This document shows positions 10,078 to 18,644 of a stretch of 64,000 nt of DNA, in pieces. The DNA comes from Devosia submarina (GTDB taxonomy: Bacteria; Pseudomonadota; Alphaproteobacteria; Rhizobiales; Devosiaceae). Each line of letters begins with the position of its first letter. Position 1 is the stretch's first letter. Both the position numbers and the translations under genes were made by a program. The stretch is taken from contig NZ_PYWB01000001.1 in assembly GCF_003056345.1 (NCBI RefSeq), positions 310,001-374,000 on the forward strand, given 5' to 3'. The notes below the pieces were generated by a model. The model was given only the letters and a program-made list of their open reading frames with translations, made no database searches and had not been told where the DNA came from.

Positions 10078-10513
10078 GGTTCATCTCCTGCCAGCGGGCT
10101 GACAGGGCGAATCGCCTCTGCAAGCCTGGGGAGAACATCTAGCAGCGTCATGGGAACAAATCAAGAACACGGCTGCAAGTGCAGAGGGTGCGGTGCTCGC
10201 TGCCGCAACATATATGGGCAAGTCGCTCCTGCCTTCCAAGGTGCGAATGGGCGATTTCGCATCGCAGAAATGCGTTTGGGCGGCTGGACGCACCAAGCCG
10301 GCGCGCCTAAACAAGCAGGCCGATTTCCTGCGTCGGCATTTTCCGACGCGCGAACCCCAAGATCTGACCTCCCGAGGGCCAGACCACCGATCATTGCGCT
10401 TATCCACTCTGCTGACAGGGCTGTCGCAGAATTTTGTGACTTCGGCGTCGAACCACCAGGACGCCGATCGTCGCATCGCCGCCAGCGCAAAAACGAATGG
10501 TCAAGGAGATATC
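10078..10513. other. 436-base gap without a convincing gene
   Basis: This stretch separates the divergent radical SAM and DHA2 transporter genes. The open frames crossing it are either an upstream extension of the transporter or antisense, and lack start signals. It holds the transporter's ribosome-binding site (AAGGAGAT) and one short palindrome at 10414. No regulator gene is present, although DHA2 pumps often have an adjacent TetR or MarR gene. Confidence 0.6.
10414..10425. promoter_or_regulatory. Short palindrome upstream of the DHA2 pump, possible operator
   Basis: GACAG-GG-CTGTC is a perfect 12-base palindrome about 90 bases before the transporter start codon. Its position suits a repressor site, but such a short palindrome can arise by chance. 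Confidence 0.25.
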
Positions 10514-12007
10514 ATGAGTACCGACGCTACCCATTTCGATGCGAGCCTTGCCGGCGCGCCGCCGGTCGCCCACACCGACCGGGCGCGCAACAAGCTGGTC
10601 ATCGCCTTGCTCTTGGTCTCGACCTTTGTGGTGTTTCTCAACGAAACCATCATGAGCGTCGCCATTCCCCATCTCATGGTCGATCTGGGCGTTTCAGCAG
10701 GCGCTGCGCAATGGCTGACGACGGGCTTCCTCCTCACCATGGCCGTGGTGATCCCCATCACCGGCTTCCTGCTTCAGGTGCTCAATACCCGCCCGATCTT
10801 TCTTCTGGCCATGTCGGTGTTCACCGCCGGCACGCTGCTCTGCGCCGTTTCGCCTGGGCTGGAACTGCTGATCATCGGTCGTGTGGTGCAAGCCGTGGGC
10901 ACGGCCATAATGATGCCCCTGCTGATGACCACGGTGATGACCCTGGTGCCGCCCGAAGAGCGCGGCCGCACCATGGGCAACACTTCCATTGTCATGTCGG
11001 TTGCCCCCGCCATCGGCCCTACCATTGGCGGCTTCATCCTCGCTCATTTCGAATGGCGTTGGATGTTTCTTCTGGTGCTGCCGATTGCCATCGGCGCGCT
11101 GATGCTGGGCTTCCGCAAGATCCAGAACGTGTCCACCCCGCGCCCTTCGCCGCTCGACGTGGTCTCGGTGATCTTGTCGGCCTTTGCCTTTGGCGGCCTC
11201 ATCTATGGCCTCTCAAGCTTTGGCGAAAGCTTTGCACACCAGGGCGAGCCAAGCGCCATTCCCCTCTGGCTGCCGATCGCTGTTGGCGTCGTCGCCATGG
11301 TCGCGTTCGTCTGGCGCCAACTGCGCCTTCAGGCCGACAACAAGGCCCTGCTGGATCTTCGCGTCTTCCGGTCGCGCACCTACGCCGTGTCGGTCGGCAT
11401 GATGCTGATCGCCATGATGGCTCTGTTCGGCACCATTATCCTGCTGCCGATCTATACGCAGAACGTTGTTGGCCTAGATACCCTGCAGACCGGGCTCCTG
11501 CTGCTGCCCGGCGGCCTCATCATGGGCATCATGGGCCCCATCGTCGGCCGGCTTTATGACCGTGTCGGCCCGACCGTGCTGGCGGTGCCTGGCGCCATCC
11601 TCGTCTCGGCTGTGCTCTGGGCACTCACCACCGTGGGCACCGGCACCTCCGTCTGGGCGCTGATGGCAGGTCACATGGTCCTGAGCGTTGGCCTTGCTTT
11701 GATCTTCACGCCAGTTTTCACCTCCTCCATGGGCTCGGTGCGCAAGGAACTCTACTCCCACGCCTCGGCCATTCTGGGCTCCGTGCAGCAATTGGCGGGC
11801 GCCGCGGGCATTGCCCTTTTTATCGCGCTGATGACCATCCGCACTGCGGCCCTTACCGCCGAAGGCCTCACGCCCGTCGAAGCTCTTGCTGGTGGTATCC
11901 GCTCGGCCTTCCTCGTGGGTGCCATCATCTCCCTCGGCGCCATCGTCGCTGCCTTCTTCATCCGCAAGCCCGAAGGCAGCGGCCCGGCAGGCCACGGCGG
12001 TCACTAA
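10514..12007 (+). CDS. DHA2-family (EmrB/QacA-like) MFS multidrug efflux transporter
   Basis: A 497-residue integral membrane protein with about 14 predicted helices. The first helix holds NETIMSVAIPHLM, the DHA2-type motif D1, and motif C appears as a Gly/Pro-rich stretch near APAIGPTIGG. The family exports drugs and other hydrophobic compounds by proton antiport. The start at 10514 is chosen because AAGGAGAT lies just upstream; the frame is open much farther upstream but that part has no signal. No membrane-fusion partner (EmrA) is adjacent, so it probably works alone in the inner membrane or with a distant partner. Substrate is unknown. Confidence 0.88.
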   Translation: MSTDATHFDASLAGAPPVAHTDRARNKLVIALLLVSTFVVFLNETIMSVAIPHLMVDLGVSAGAAQWLTTGFLLTMAVVIPITGFLLQVLNTRPIFLLAMSVFTAGTLLCAVSPGLELLIIGRVVQAVGTAIMMPLLMTTVMTLVPPEERGRTMGNTSIVMSVAPAIGPTIGGFILAHFEWRWMFLLVLPIAIGALMLGFRKIQNVSTPRPSPLDVVSVILSAFAFGGLIYGLSSFGESFAHQGEPSAIPLWLPIAVGVVAMVAFVWRQLRLQADNKALLDLRVFRSRTYAVSVGMMLIAMMALFGTIILLPIYTQNVVGLDTLQTGLLLLPGGLIMGIMGPIVGRLYDRVGPTVLAVPGAILVSAVLWALTTVGTGTSVWALMAGHMVLSVGLALIFTPVFTSSMGSVRKELYSHASAILGSVQQLAGAAGIALFIALMTIRTAALTAEGLTPVEALAGGIRSAFLVGAIISLGAIVAAFFIRKPEGSGPAGHGGH

Positions 12008-12040
12008 AAAAGAGGCTCTGTCCAGGACCTGGAGAGAGCC
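12005..12040 (-). terminator. Intrinsic terminator for the MFS-moaB operon
   Basis: On the minus strand, GGCTCT and AGAGCC pair around an inner CCAGG/CCTGG stem, followed by TCTTTTTT. It lies beyond moaB, just past the stop of the convergent DHA2 gene, and suits transcripts coming from the moaB side. Confidence 0.7.
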
Positions 12041-12060
12041 ACCAAAACCAACCTCGCCCC

Positions 12061-12100
12061 GATGTCATCCCGGCCTCGAGCCGGGATCCATCTCGAGATG
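12061..12100. repeat. Family B palindromic repeat
   Basis: GTCATCCCGGCCTCGAGCC followed by GGGATCCATCTCGAGATGG. An almost identical copy is at 45091, and related sequence is at 39616 and 19553. It contains the hairpin CCCGGC-CTCGA-GCCGGG. It sits between convergent genes. Confidence 0.8.
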
Positions 12101-12147
12101 GTGGCCCGAACAATCACCCTAGGACGGTATTTCACGACACCCTAGTA

Positions 12148-12180
12148 GACCTCATGGTGAGCCTGTCGAACCACGAGGTC
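12148..12180. repeat. Family C palindromic repeat
   Basis: GACCTCATGGT, an 11-base loop GAGCCTGTCGA, then ACCACGAGGTC. Copies occur at 20497, 40951, 45184 and 57476. The element contains an ATG that opens a spurious MVSLSNHE frame in several copies. Confidence 0.85.
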
Positions 12181-12198
12181 GTGGCATCTAAGCCCGCC

Positions 12199-12735
12199 CT
12201 ATCGCTCATCCAGCCGCGGCATCAGCTCCACAAAATTGCACGGCTTGTGCCGGTAATCGAGCTGGTGGCTCAAAATACCCTCCCAGGCATCGCGGCAAGC
12301 GCCGCGCGACCCCGGCAGGCAAAACACAAACGTCGTCCCGATCAGCCCCGCCGTCGCCCGCGACTGCAAGGAACTCGTGCCCACCGTCGTCGCCGAATAT
12401 TGGTGAAACAGGACCGAAAACCCTTCCATCCGCTTGTCGAACAGCGGCTCCACAGCCTCGGGCGTCACATCGCGCCCCGAAAACCCGGTGCCCCCCGTCG
12501 TCAGCACCACATCCACCCCGGGATCGGCCACAAACCCTTGCACGGCACGCCGGATTAGCTGAATATCGTCCCGCACCACCACCCGCTCGGCGCAGCGGTG
12601 CCCATCGGCTTCCAACAGGCTCCTGAGCAAGGCGCCGCCCGTATCGGTTTCAAGAGTGCGCGTATCGGAAACCGCAATTACCGCAATCGACAGTGGCTTG
12701 AACGCACGATCGGCGAAACGGTCGGTTTCAAACAT
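12199..12735 (-). CDS. moaB: Molybdenum cofactor biosynthesis protein MoaB/Mog-like
   Basis: A 178-residue MogA/MoaB-fold protein. Motifs are AVSDTRT near the N-terminus, LTTGGTGFSGRDVTPEA in the active-site loop, and a LPGSRGACRDAWEG segment near the C-terminus, all typical of molybdopterin adenylyl transferase-like proteins. It would act in the late steps of Moco synthesis. The start at 12735 has AGGAGAG upstream, and the ATG overlaps the stop of the MFS gene by eight bases, so the two are translationally coupled. A longer in-frame extension to 12945 lies inside the MFS gene and is rejected. No other moa/moe genes are in the window. Confidence 0.9.
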   Translation of the reverse strand: MFETDRFADRAFKPLSIAVIAVSDTRTLETDTGGALLRSLLEADGHRCAERVVVRDDIQLIRRAVQGFVADPGVDVVLTTGGTGFSGRDVTPEAVEPLFDKRMEGFSVLFHQYSATTVGTSSLQSRATAGLIGTTFVFCLPGSRGACRDAWEGILSHQLDYRHKPCNFVELMPRLDER

Positions 12736-14047
12736 GGCGCTGCTCTCCTGTGGCCGGGCCCGTGGCGGCAAGCTCTTCTGGCACGTCCGGCTCGTCCGGC
12801 GGCAAGACGAAATCGTCCTGTTCCGTGCGCGGATCAAGTACAATCGATTCCAGCGTCTGCTGCTTGTCATTGCCCATGGGCTGGAACGGCGTGCGCTCCG
12901 CCGCATCGATGCTCTTGCGGATGCGCATGCGCAGGAACGCGGCAACGCCCAGTAAGGCGTGGAAAATTGCCGTCACCACGAACAAGCCCACCGGCGACCA
13001 CGCCCCCATGATCATGGACGCGACAGCCGGCCCGATCGCCAGCCCAGTGCCCAGGGTCAAGAGCATGCCGCCCGCGATCTTGGCGAAATCGCCCTCGCGC
13101 GCGAAGTCGTTGGCATGCGCCACGGCAATGGCATAGATGGGGTTGGCCGCAAAGCCATAGGCGGCGAACAAGACATACATCGCCCATCCTGCCTCTGGAT
13201 TGATGATCACCGTCAGCGCGCCCACCAGTGCCGCAAGTCCCGCCAGCCCAATCAGCACGATTCGCCGGTCGATCCGGTCCGACAGCCGCCCTAAGGGAAT
13301 TTGCCCCACGGCACCAAGAATGGCGGCAATCGAAAACAGCAAGGCGATCCCGCTGGCATCGAGCCCCCGCTCATAGCCATACACCGGGGCCAGCGTGCCG
13401 AACGCCCCATTGGCCATGCCCACCGAAAAGGCCGCAATCGCCGCCACGGGTGAGGTGCTGTAGAGCAGCCGCAAATCGATCCTGGCAGACGACAATGGCT
13501 TGGGCTGCGGGCTCGAGGTCAAGGCCGTCGGCAAGACGGCGCAGATAAAGCTGATGGCCCCGATCACGAAAGGCACATACCCAGCCGTTCCCGTGATCGA
13601 CATGGCGATCTGCCCGATTGTGGACGAAGCCATGTTGATGGTCACATAAACCGAAAAGATCGTGCCCCGGCTCTTGTTGTCAGCCACTTCATTGAGCCAG
13701 CTCTCCACGATCATCGCTGCACCCGCAAAGCAGAAGCCGGAAAGCGCCCGCAGAACGATCCAGGACACATCGTTGATAAACAGGAGATTGAGCAGGATCG
13801 TAACCGTCCCAATCGCCGCCATCACCGAGAAGGCGCGAATATGGCCCACCTTGCGCACGATCAGCGGCACGCCGATCGAGCCGGCCACAAACCCCACCGA
13901 CCAACCTGTGCCGATCAGCCCCAGCGCCAGAAGCGAGAATCCTTCCTCGGCCCCGCGGACCGAAAGGAGGAGACCCTGTAAGCCTCCACCGAACATAAGG
14001 AGGGCCGACCCTAAAAACAGGGCATAAATCTTGATAACGGAGGCCAT
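12728..14047 (-). CDS. MFS transporter (DHA1/YcaD-like)
   Basis: A 439-residue membrane protein with about 12 predicted helices, a Gly-rich first helix (SALLMFGGGLQG) and the motif A-like loop GRLSDRIDRR between helices of the second half. The C-terminal 70 residues are hydrophilic and acidic, probably cytoplasmic. It resembles the YcaD/DHA1 set of small-solute or drug transporters; substrate is unknown. I start it at the ATG at 14047, because the extension to 14215 is not MFS-like and passes into the repeat-bearing gap. It overlaps moaB by eight bases and is the first gene of that pair. Confidence 0.85.
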   Translation of the reverse strand: MASVIKIYALFLGSALLMFGGGLQGLLLSVRGAEEGFSLLALGLIGTGWSVGFVAGSIGVPLIVRKVGHIRAFSVMAAIGTVTILLNLLFINDVSWIVLRALSGFCFAGAAMIVESWLNEVADNKSRGTIFSVYVTINMASSTIGQIAMSITGTAGYVPFVIGAISFICAVLPTALTSSPQPKPLSSARIDLRLLYSTSPVAAIAAFSVGMANGAFGTLAPVYGYERGLDASGIALLFSIAAILGAVGQIPLGRLSDRIDRRIVLIGLAGLAALVGALTVIINPEAGWAMYVLFAAYGFAANPIYAIAVAHANDFAREGDFAKIAGGMLLTLGTGLAIGPAVASMIMGAWSPVGLFVVTAIFHALLGVAAFLRMRIRKSIDAAERTPFQPMGNDKQQTLESIVLDPRTEQDDFVLPPDEPDVPEELAATGPATGEQRHV

Positions 14048-14168
14048 GGCGCTTTCGGCTTGGAAGGGGAATGCAACGCTGCAAATCACGCAAGGGTGAC
14101 AATAGCGCGGCAATCGCAGGAGGGTAGGAAATTTGTTGATGACAAGCCAAGGACGACGACCACAAATC

Positions 14169-14255
14169 GTCACCCTCGGGCGCGACCCGAGGGTTCTACA
14201 CTTGCGGAGCTTCAATTAAGTACAGATCCCTTGGGTCAAGCCGAAGTGTGACGAT
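14169..14255. repeat. Family A compound palindromic repeat
   Basis: Left arm GTCACCCTCGGGCGCGACCC (hairpin with GAGGG) and a degenerate inverted right arm CCTTGGGTCAAG..GTGTGACGAT, separated by about 50 bases. The same layout is seen at 27722 and in the array at 36197. It lies between the UDG gene and the MFS gene, both on the minus strand. Confidence 0.75.
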
Positions 14256-14284
14256 CGTGTATGTGGTGCGACAACGTACTCACC

Positions 14285-15091
14285 CTAGACCAAGCCCAGT
14301 TCAACCATCTTCATCTTCAAGCTCAGCAAATCCCGCCAGGCCTGCTGCTTGGCCGGTGGATTGCGCAGCAAATACGCCGGATGCAGCGTCGGCATCGCCT
14401 CTACGCCATGAGCGCCGATGCTGACCGGGCTCCACTTGCCCCGCATTTTGATGATCCCGGCCGTGGTCTGGAACACGGTCTGCATTGCCGGCCCGCCCAG
14501 CGTTACGACGATCCTGGGGGCAACCAGTTCCACCTGCCGCTGCAGAAACGGCAGGCACAGGGCAATTTCTTCCGGCGTCGGTGCCCGATTGCCCGGCGGC
14601 CGCCACGGCACGGTGTTGGCAATGTAAACCTTGCTCCGATCCAGCCCGATCGCTGCGAGCATCCTGTTCAGCAGCTGCCCGGACTTGCCCACAAATGGCT
14701 TGCCCTGCCTGTCCTCTTCGGCCCCCGGCGCTTCCCCGATCAGCATGATTTGGGCCTCTGGATTGCCATCCGCAAACACCAGCTGCGTGGCCCGCAGCTT
14801 GAGCCCGCACCCATCATAGGCGCCCAGAATTGCCTGCAGCTCATCCAGTGTTTGCGCCTGCGAGGCCAGCGCCCGCGCTTCACCGGGATCCCCGCCCAGC
14901 GCCAGCATAGGAGCCGCGCGCTCCGCGGGCGGCTCGGCCTGCGGGGCAGGGGGCGGCGTGACTCTTGGCGGCGGACGCTGCGCGAAGCGGTCAACCGGCT
15001 CCTCGCCCACGGCAATATCGACGCCCGCGGCCCTGTACCACTCAAGAATGGACAGCATTTCCTCGCGATTTAGCGGTCGATCTTCAGCCAT
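14285..15091 (-). CDS. Family-4-like uracil-DNA glycosylase, lacking two cluster cysteines
   Basis: A 268-residue protein. The N-terminal 85 residues are a low-complexity Pro/Ala linker. The glycosylase core has [19 protein letters not shown] near residues 119-135, the family-4 water-activating and uracil-binding loop, and the C-terminal LHPAYLL loop with the catalytic His. Family 4 enzymes normally bind a 4Fe-4S cluster through four cysteines. Here the first pair shows only DGCGLK, and the usual KCRPP is VPWRPP, leaving two of four. It should still excise uracil from DNA, probably without a cluster. The ATG at 15091 is preferred; the extension to 15136 crowds the divergent ETF-QO promoter. 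Confidence 0.85.
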   Translation of the reverse strand: MAEDRPLNREEMLSILEWYRAAGVDIAVGEEPVDRFAQRPPPRVTPPPAPQAEPPAERAAPMLALGGDPGEARALASQAQTLDELQAILGAYDGCGLKLRATQLVFADGNPEAQIMLIGEAPGAEEDRQGKPFVGKSGQLLNRMLAAIGLDRSKVYIANTVPWRPPGNRAPTPEEIALCLPFLQRQVELVAPRIVVTLGGPAMQTVFQTTAGIIKMRGKWSPVSIGAHGVEAMPTLHPAYLLRNPPAKQQAWRDLLSLKMKMVELGLV

Positions 15092-15158
15092 GTTCTCTGT
15101 TATGTCACAGCGCGTTTGGCGGGGCCACCCGCGCATCTCAAGGGCAAGGGCTTCCTAT

Positions 15159-16805
15159 ATGGCAGACGCCGGTTCGCGCGAAACGATTTCGACCGATGTG
15201 CTGATCGTGGGCGCGGGGCCCTCCGGGCTTGCCGCCGCTATCCGCCTCAAGCAGCGCCATCCCGAACTGGGCGTCACCGTTGTCGAAAAATCCGCCGAAC
15301 TGGGCGGCCACATTCTTTCCGGCGCCGTCATGGATCCGCGCGGCCTTGATGCGCTCATTCCCGACTGGCGCCTCAAGGGCGCTCCCGTTGGCCCCGACGT
15401 CACCACCGACACTTACCATTTTCTCACCGCCTCGGGCGATTTTGCGCTGCCCCACCAATTGCTTCCGCCCCAGATGCGCACGCCCGACGGGGTCATCATC
15501 AGCCTGGGCAATCTCGTGCGCTGGCTGGGTGAACAGGCCGCTGAGTTGGGGGTGGACATCTTCCCCATGACCGCCGCTGTGGATGTCCTTGGCCCCGAAA
15601 ACGGTCCCGTTCGGGGCATCATCACCGGCGATCTCGGCCGCGATCATGCCGGCAATCCCAAGCCAGGCTTTGCCGAAGGCATCGCGCTCGAAGCCAAATA
15701 CACCCTGATCGCCGAAGGGGCTCGCGGCTCCCTCGCCAAAAAGATCATCGGAACCCACCATCTCGAACGCGGTCCACAAAAATACGGGCTCGGTATCAAG
15801 GAAGTCTGGGAAATCCCCGCCGACCGCCACCAACCGGGCAGGGTGGACCACTATCTCGGCTTCCCCTTCGACAACCGCACCTCCGGCGGCGGCTTCGCCT
15901 ATCATGCGGAAGACCGCAAGCTCTACCTCGGCCTCGTCACCTACCTTGACTACCGCAATCCCACGCTCTCTCCATTCGACGAGTTCGGGCGTTTCAAGAC
16001 CCATCCCTCCATCGCCCGCCTGCTCGATGGCGCCACGCGCATCAGCTACGGCGCCCGCGCTCTGGCCGCTGGCGGCTGGCAATCCATCCCCACGCTCGCC
16101 TTTTCAGGCGGTGGCCTTATTGGTTGCGCCGCCGGCTTCATGAACACGCCGCGCCTCAAGGCCATCCACAACGCCATCCTCTCCGGGATAGGTGCCGCCG
16201 ACGCGGTGGGCGCCGCCATTGCGCAGGGCCGCCAGCACGACGTCATCGCCGATCTCGGCCACAAGATCATGGCGACCGGCATTGCCGCCGAGCTCAAGCC
16301 CGTTCGCAACGTCAAGCCGCTTTGGTCGCGCCTGGGCACATTGGGCGGCGCCCTAGCCGCGGGGATTGATATGTGGACCTCGTCCATCCTCGGCCGCTCC
16401 CTCCTGGGCACGCTCGAGCATAAGGAGCGCGACTACCAGGGCCTCCGGCCCCTCGCCATGCAACCGCCCATGACCTACCCAAAGCCCGACGGCAAGCTCC
16501 GCTCTGATCGCGCCTCATCGGTCTACCTGGCCAACATCGCCCATGACGAAGACCAGCCCGTCCACCTTGTGCTGAGCGACCCCGCCGTTCCCATCCGCGA
16601 CAATCTCCCCACCTATGGCGAACCCGCGCCGCTTTATTGCCCGGCCGGCGTCTATGAGGTCGCCGAGGAAGCCGGCAAGCCCGTCTTCCGCATCCACGCT
16701 GCCAATTGCGTTCACTGCAAGACCTGCGACATCAAGGATCCGGCTCAAAACATAAATTGGGTGCCCCCCGAAGGCGGCAGCGGTCCCAATTACGCCGGGA
16801 TGTAA
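15159..16805 (+). CDS. Electron transfer flavoprotein-ubiquinone oxidoreductase
   Basis: A 548-residue inner-membrane-associated flavoenzyme that passes electrons from reduced ETF (fatty and amino acid oxidation) to ubiquinone. An FAD-binding GAGPSG lies at residues 18-23. The C-terminal 4Fe-4S region is clear, with C-X2-C-X2-C in CVHCKTCD followed by IKDPAQNINW and ending GGSGPNYAGM, as in mitochondrial ETF-QO. Length matches the family. The ATG at 15159 has AGGGCAAGGG upstream; the longer frame back to 14958 is antisense to the UDG gene and is not used. The etfAB genes are not in the window. Confidence 0.93.
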   Translation: MADAGSRETISTDVLIVGAGPSGLAAAIRLKQRHPELGVTVVEKSAELGGHILSGAVMDPRGLDALIPDWRLKGAPVGPDVTTDTYHFLTASGDFALPHQLLPPQMRTPDGVIISLGNLVRWLGEQAAELGVDIFPMTAAVDVLGPENGPVRGIITGDLGRDHAGNPKPGFAEGIALEAKYTLIAEGARGSLAKKIIGTHHLERGPQKYGLGIKEVWEIPADRHQPGRVDHYLGFPFDNRTSGGGFAYHAEDRKLYLGLVTYLDYRNPTLSPFDEFGRFKTHPSIARLLDGATRISYGARALAAGGWQSIPTLAFSGGGLIGCAAGFMNTPRLKAIHNAILSGIGAADAVGAAIAQGRQHDVIADLGHKIMATGIAAELKPVRNVKPLWSRLGTLGGALAAGIDMWTSSILGRSLLGTLEHKERDYQGLRPLAMQPPMTYPKPDGKLRSDRASSVYLANIAHDEDQPVHLVLSDPAVPIRDNLPTYGEPAPLYCPAGVYEVAEEAGKPVFRIHAANCVHCKTCDIKDPAQNINWVPPEGGSGPNYAGM

Positions 16806-16900
16806 GGTCATTTGATCACGCTCTGTAGCGCTCTCTTGCGATATCGGGGCAAACCAGACAATCTCGCCGCCCAAATGGACTTCAGGGAGAACCATTCCTC

Positions 16901-18643
16901 GTGACATCGCTTGTGACCCGCCTCGCACGCCCGGCCCTTGCGGTCCTTTTGCTCGCGACAACGGCGCTCCCGTCAGCCTTTGCAGCTCCATCTGTTCAGA
17001 CGGCGCAATCCGATCCCTTTGCGGGCTTTGATCTCATGCCCATGGTGCGGGCCAGCCCCACCGGCTCTTTCATGGCCGGCCAGCAGGCGCTCAAGGATTT
17101 GCGCACTGATGAGGCTGCGCGCTATTTCTTCCAGGCTGCGCAAAGCGAGTGGGAAAACCCGCTCCTTGTTGAGCGCGCCTTTATCGCCTTTGCCGCCGAC
17201 GGCCAGATCGGGCAGGCAGCCTCCACCGCCCGTCACCTCTTGGAGCTCGATGGCAACAACGAGCTCGCCGAACTTATTGTCGCCACCGAAGCACTCAAGG
17301 AGCGCCGCTACAACGCTGCTGAGCGCATGCTCAATGCCCTGGGGCAGGACAGCTTCACCGGCATAACCGCCACCATCCTGCGCGCCTGGGCCCTGGTGGG
17401 CGACAATCGCAAGCGCGAAGCCGATGCCGTGCTGGACGAACTCGGCCAAACCGGCCTTGAGGATTTTCTTGTATTCCACCGCGCCCTGATGGCCGAAACG
17501 GCCGGCGACATCGACGAAGCCGTCGTCCTGGCCGGCCAGGCCTATGACAACGAGCCCTATGTTGCCCGTGTCGTGGAAGTTTATGCCCGCATCCTCGCCA
17601 ATGCAGGCCGGTTCGATGAAGCCCGCGAGATCATCGCGCAGTTCGAAGGGCAGGGGCTCACCCACCCCATTGTTTCCAATGTGAAGCGCCAGGTCGAAGC
17701 CGGCCAACGCCCCGGTGTGTTTGCCACCAATGTGCAGGTCGGCGCGGCCGAAATGTTCCACGGCATCGGCGTGGCCCTGGCCCGTGACGGCAGCCGCGAC
17801 CTCTCTCTCGTTTTCCTGCGCATGGGGCTTTATCTTGATCCCGCGGCCGACGTGATCACCCTGGCGCTCGGGCAGTTGCTTGATGCTGCCGACCAGCACG
17901 AAGCCGCCAATCGTATCTACGAAGCCGTGCCCGCCAATTCGGCCATGAAGTCCACGGCGGTTGTTCGCATTGCCACCAATCTCGACAATCTGGGTGACCG
18001 CGAGGAGGCTCTCCGCCGCCTCAACAACATCGTTGCGACCCGCCCAGACGATCTCGATGCGGTTTCTGTTCTTGGCGATCTGCTGCGCACTGACGAGCAA
18101 TACGCCGCCGCTGCCGAAGCCTACACCAAGGCCCTTGAGATAACGGGCGGCAACAATCCACCCGATTGGCGCTTCTACTATGTCCGCGGCATTGCCTATG
18201 AGCGCAACAAGGAGTGGCCCAAAGCCGAAGCCGATTTCCTGAAAGCCCTCGAGCTCAATCCCGATCAGCCCGCCGTTCTCAACTATCTCGGTTACAGCTG
18301 GATCGACAAGGACATGCACCTCGAGGAAGCCCTCGGCATGATCGAAAAGGCCGTCGCCGCCGCCCCGCAGGATGGCTATATCGTCGATTCGCTCGGTTGG
18401 GCCTTCTACAAGCTTGGTCGCATCGATGAAGCGGTGAAGACGCTGGAACAAGCTGTGCTCATGCTGCCCACCGATCCCGAGATCAACGACCATCTGGGCG
18501 ATGCCTATTGGAAGGCCGGCCGCCAACTCGAAGCGCGCTTTCAGTGGAACATCGCGAGTTCAGTAGACACGGTCGGCACCGTCAAGGAACGCGCCGCCCC
18601 CAAGCTGGCCGAAGGGCTCACCCAAGAGAACGAGACTGAATAG
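16901..18643 (+). CDS. Exported TPR-repeat protein
   Basis: A 580-residue protein beginning at a GTG with GGGAGAA upstream. The N-terminal 29 residues form a signal peptide (basic start, hydrophobic ALAVLLLATTALP, AFA-A cleavage). The rest is helical, with recognisable tetratricopeptide repeats from about residue 340 to 540 (for example AVLNYLGYSWIDKDMHLEEA and YIVDSLGWAFYKLGRIDEA). Such repeats mediate protein-protein contacts, here in the periplasm or outer-membrane face. The same TPR-ispE pairing is usual in Rhizobiales. Its exact partner is not known. The ispE start is two bases after its stop. Confidence 0.85.
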   Translation: MTSLVTRLARPALAVLLLATTALPSAFAAPSVQTAQSDPFAGFDLMPMVRASPTGSFMAGQQALKDLRTDEAARYFFQAAQSEWENPLLVERAFIAFAADGQIGQAASTARHLLELDGNNELAELIVATEALKERRYNAAERMLNALGQDSFTGITATILRAWALVGDNRKREADAVLDELGQTGLEDFLVFHRALMAETAGDIDEAVVLAGQAYDNEPYVARVVEVYARILANAGRFDEAREIIAQFEGQGLTHPIVSNVKRQVEAGQRPGVFATNVQVGAAEMFHGIGVALARDGSRDLSLVFLRMGLYLDPAADVITLALGQLLDAADQHEAANRIYEAVPANSAMKSTAVVRIATNLDNLGDREEALRRLNNIVATRPDDLDAVSVLGDLLRTDEQYAAAAEAYTKALEITGGNNPPDWRFYYVRGIAYERNKEWPKAEADFLKALELNPDQPAVLNYLGYSWIDKDMHLEEALGMIEKAVAAAPQDGYIVDSLGWAFYKLGRIDEAVKTLEQAVLMLPTDPEINDHLGDAYWKAGRQLEARFQWNIASSVDTVGTVKERAAPKLAEGLTQENETE

Positions 18644-18644
18644 C

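Noticed and set aside
9031..11559. An 842-codon open frame on the plus strand
   Set aside because: It runs antisense to the radical SAM gene and then out of frame through the DHA2 gene. Its composition is that of a GC-rich shadow frame with no recognisable domain.
16973..18526. A 517-codon frame on the minus strand opposite the TPR gene
   Set aside because: Antisense shadow of a gene with clear signal peptide and TPR motifs; the shadow has none.
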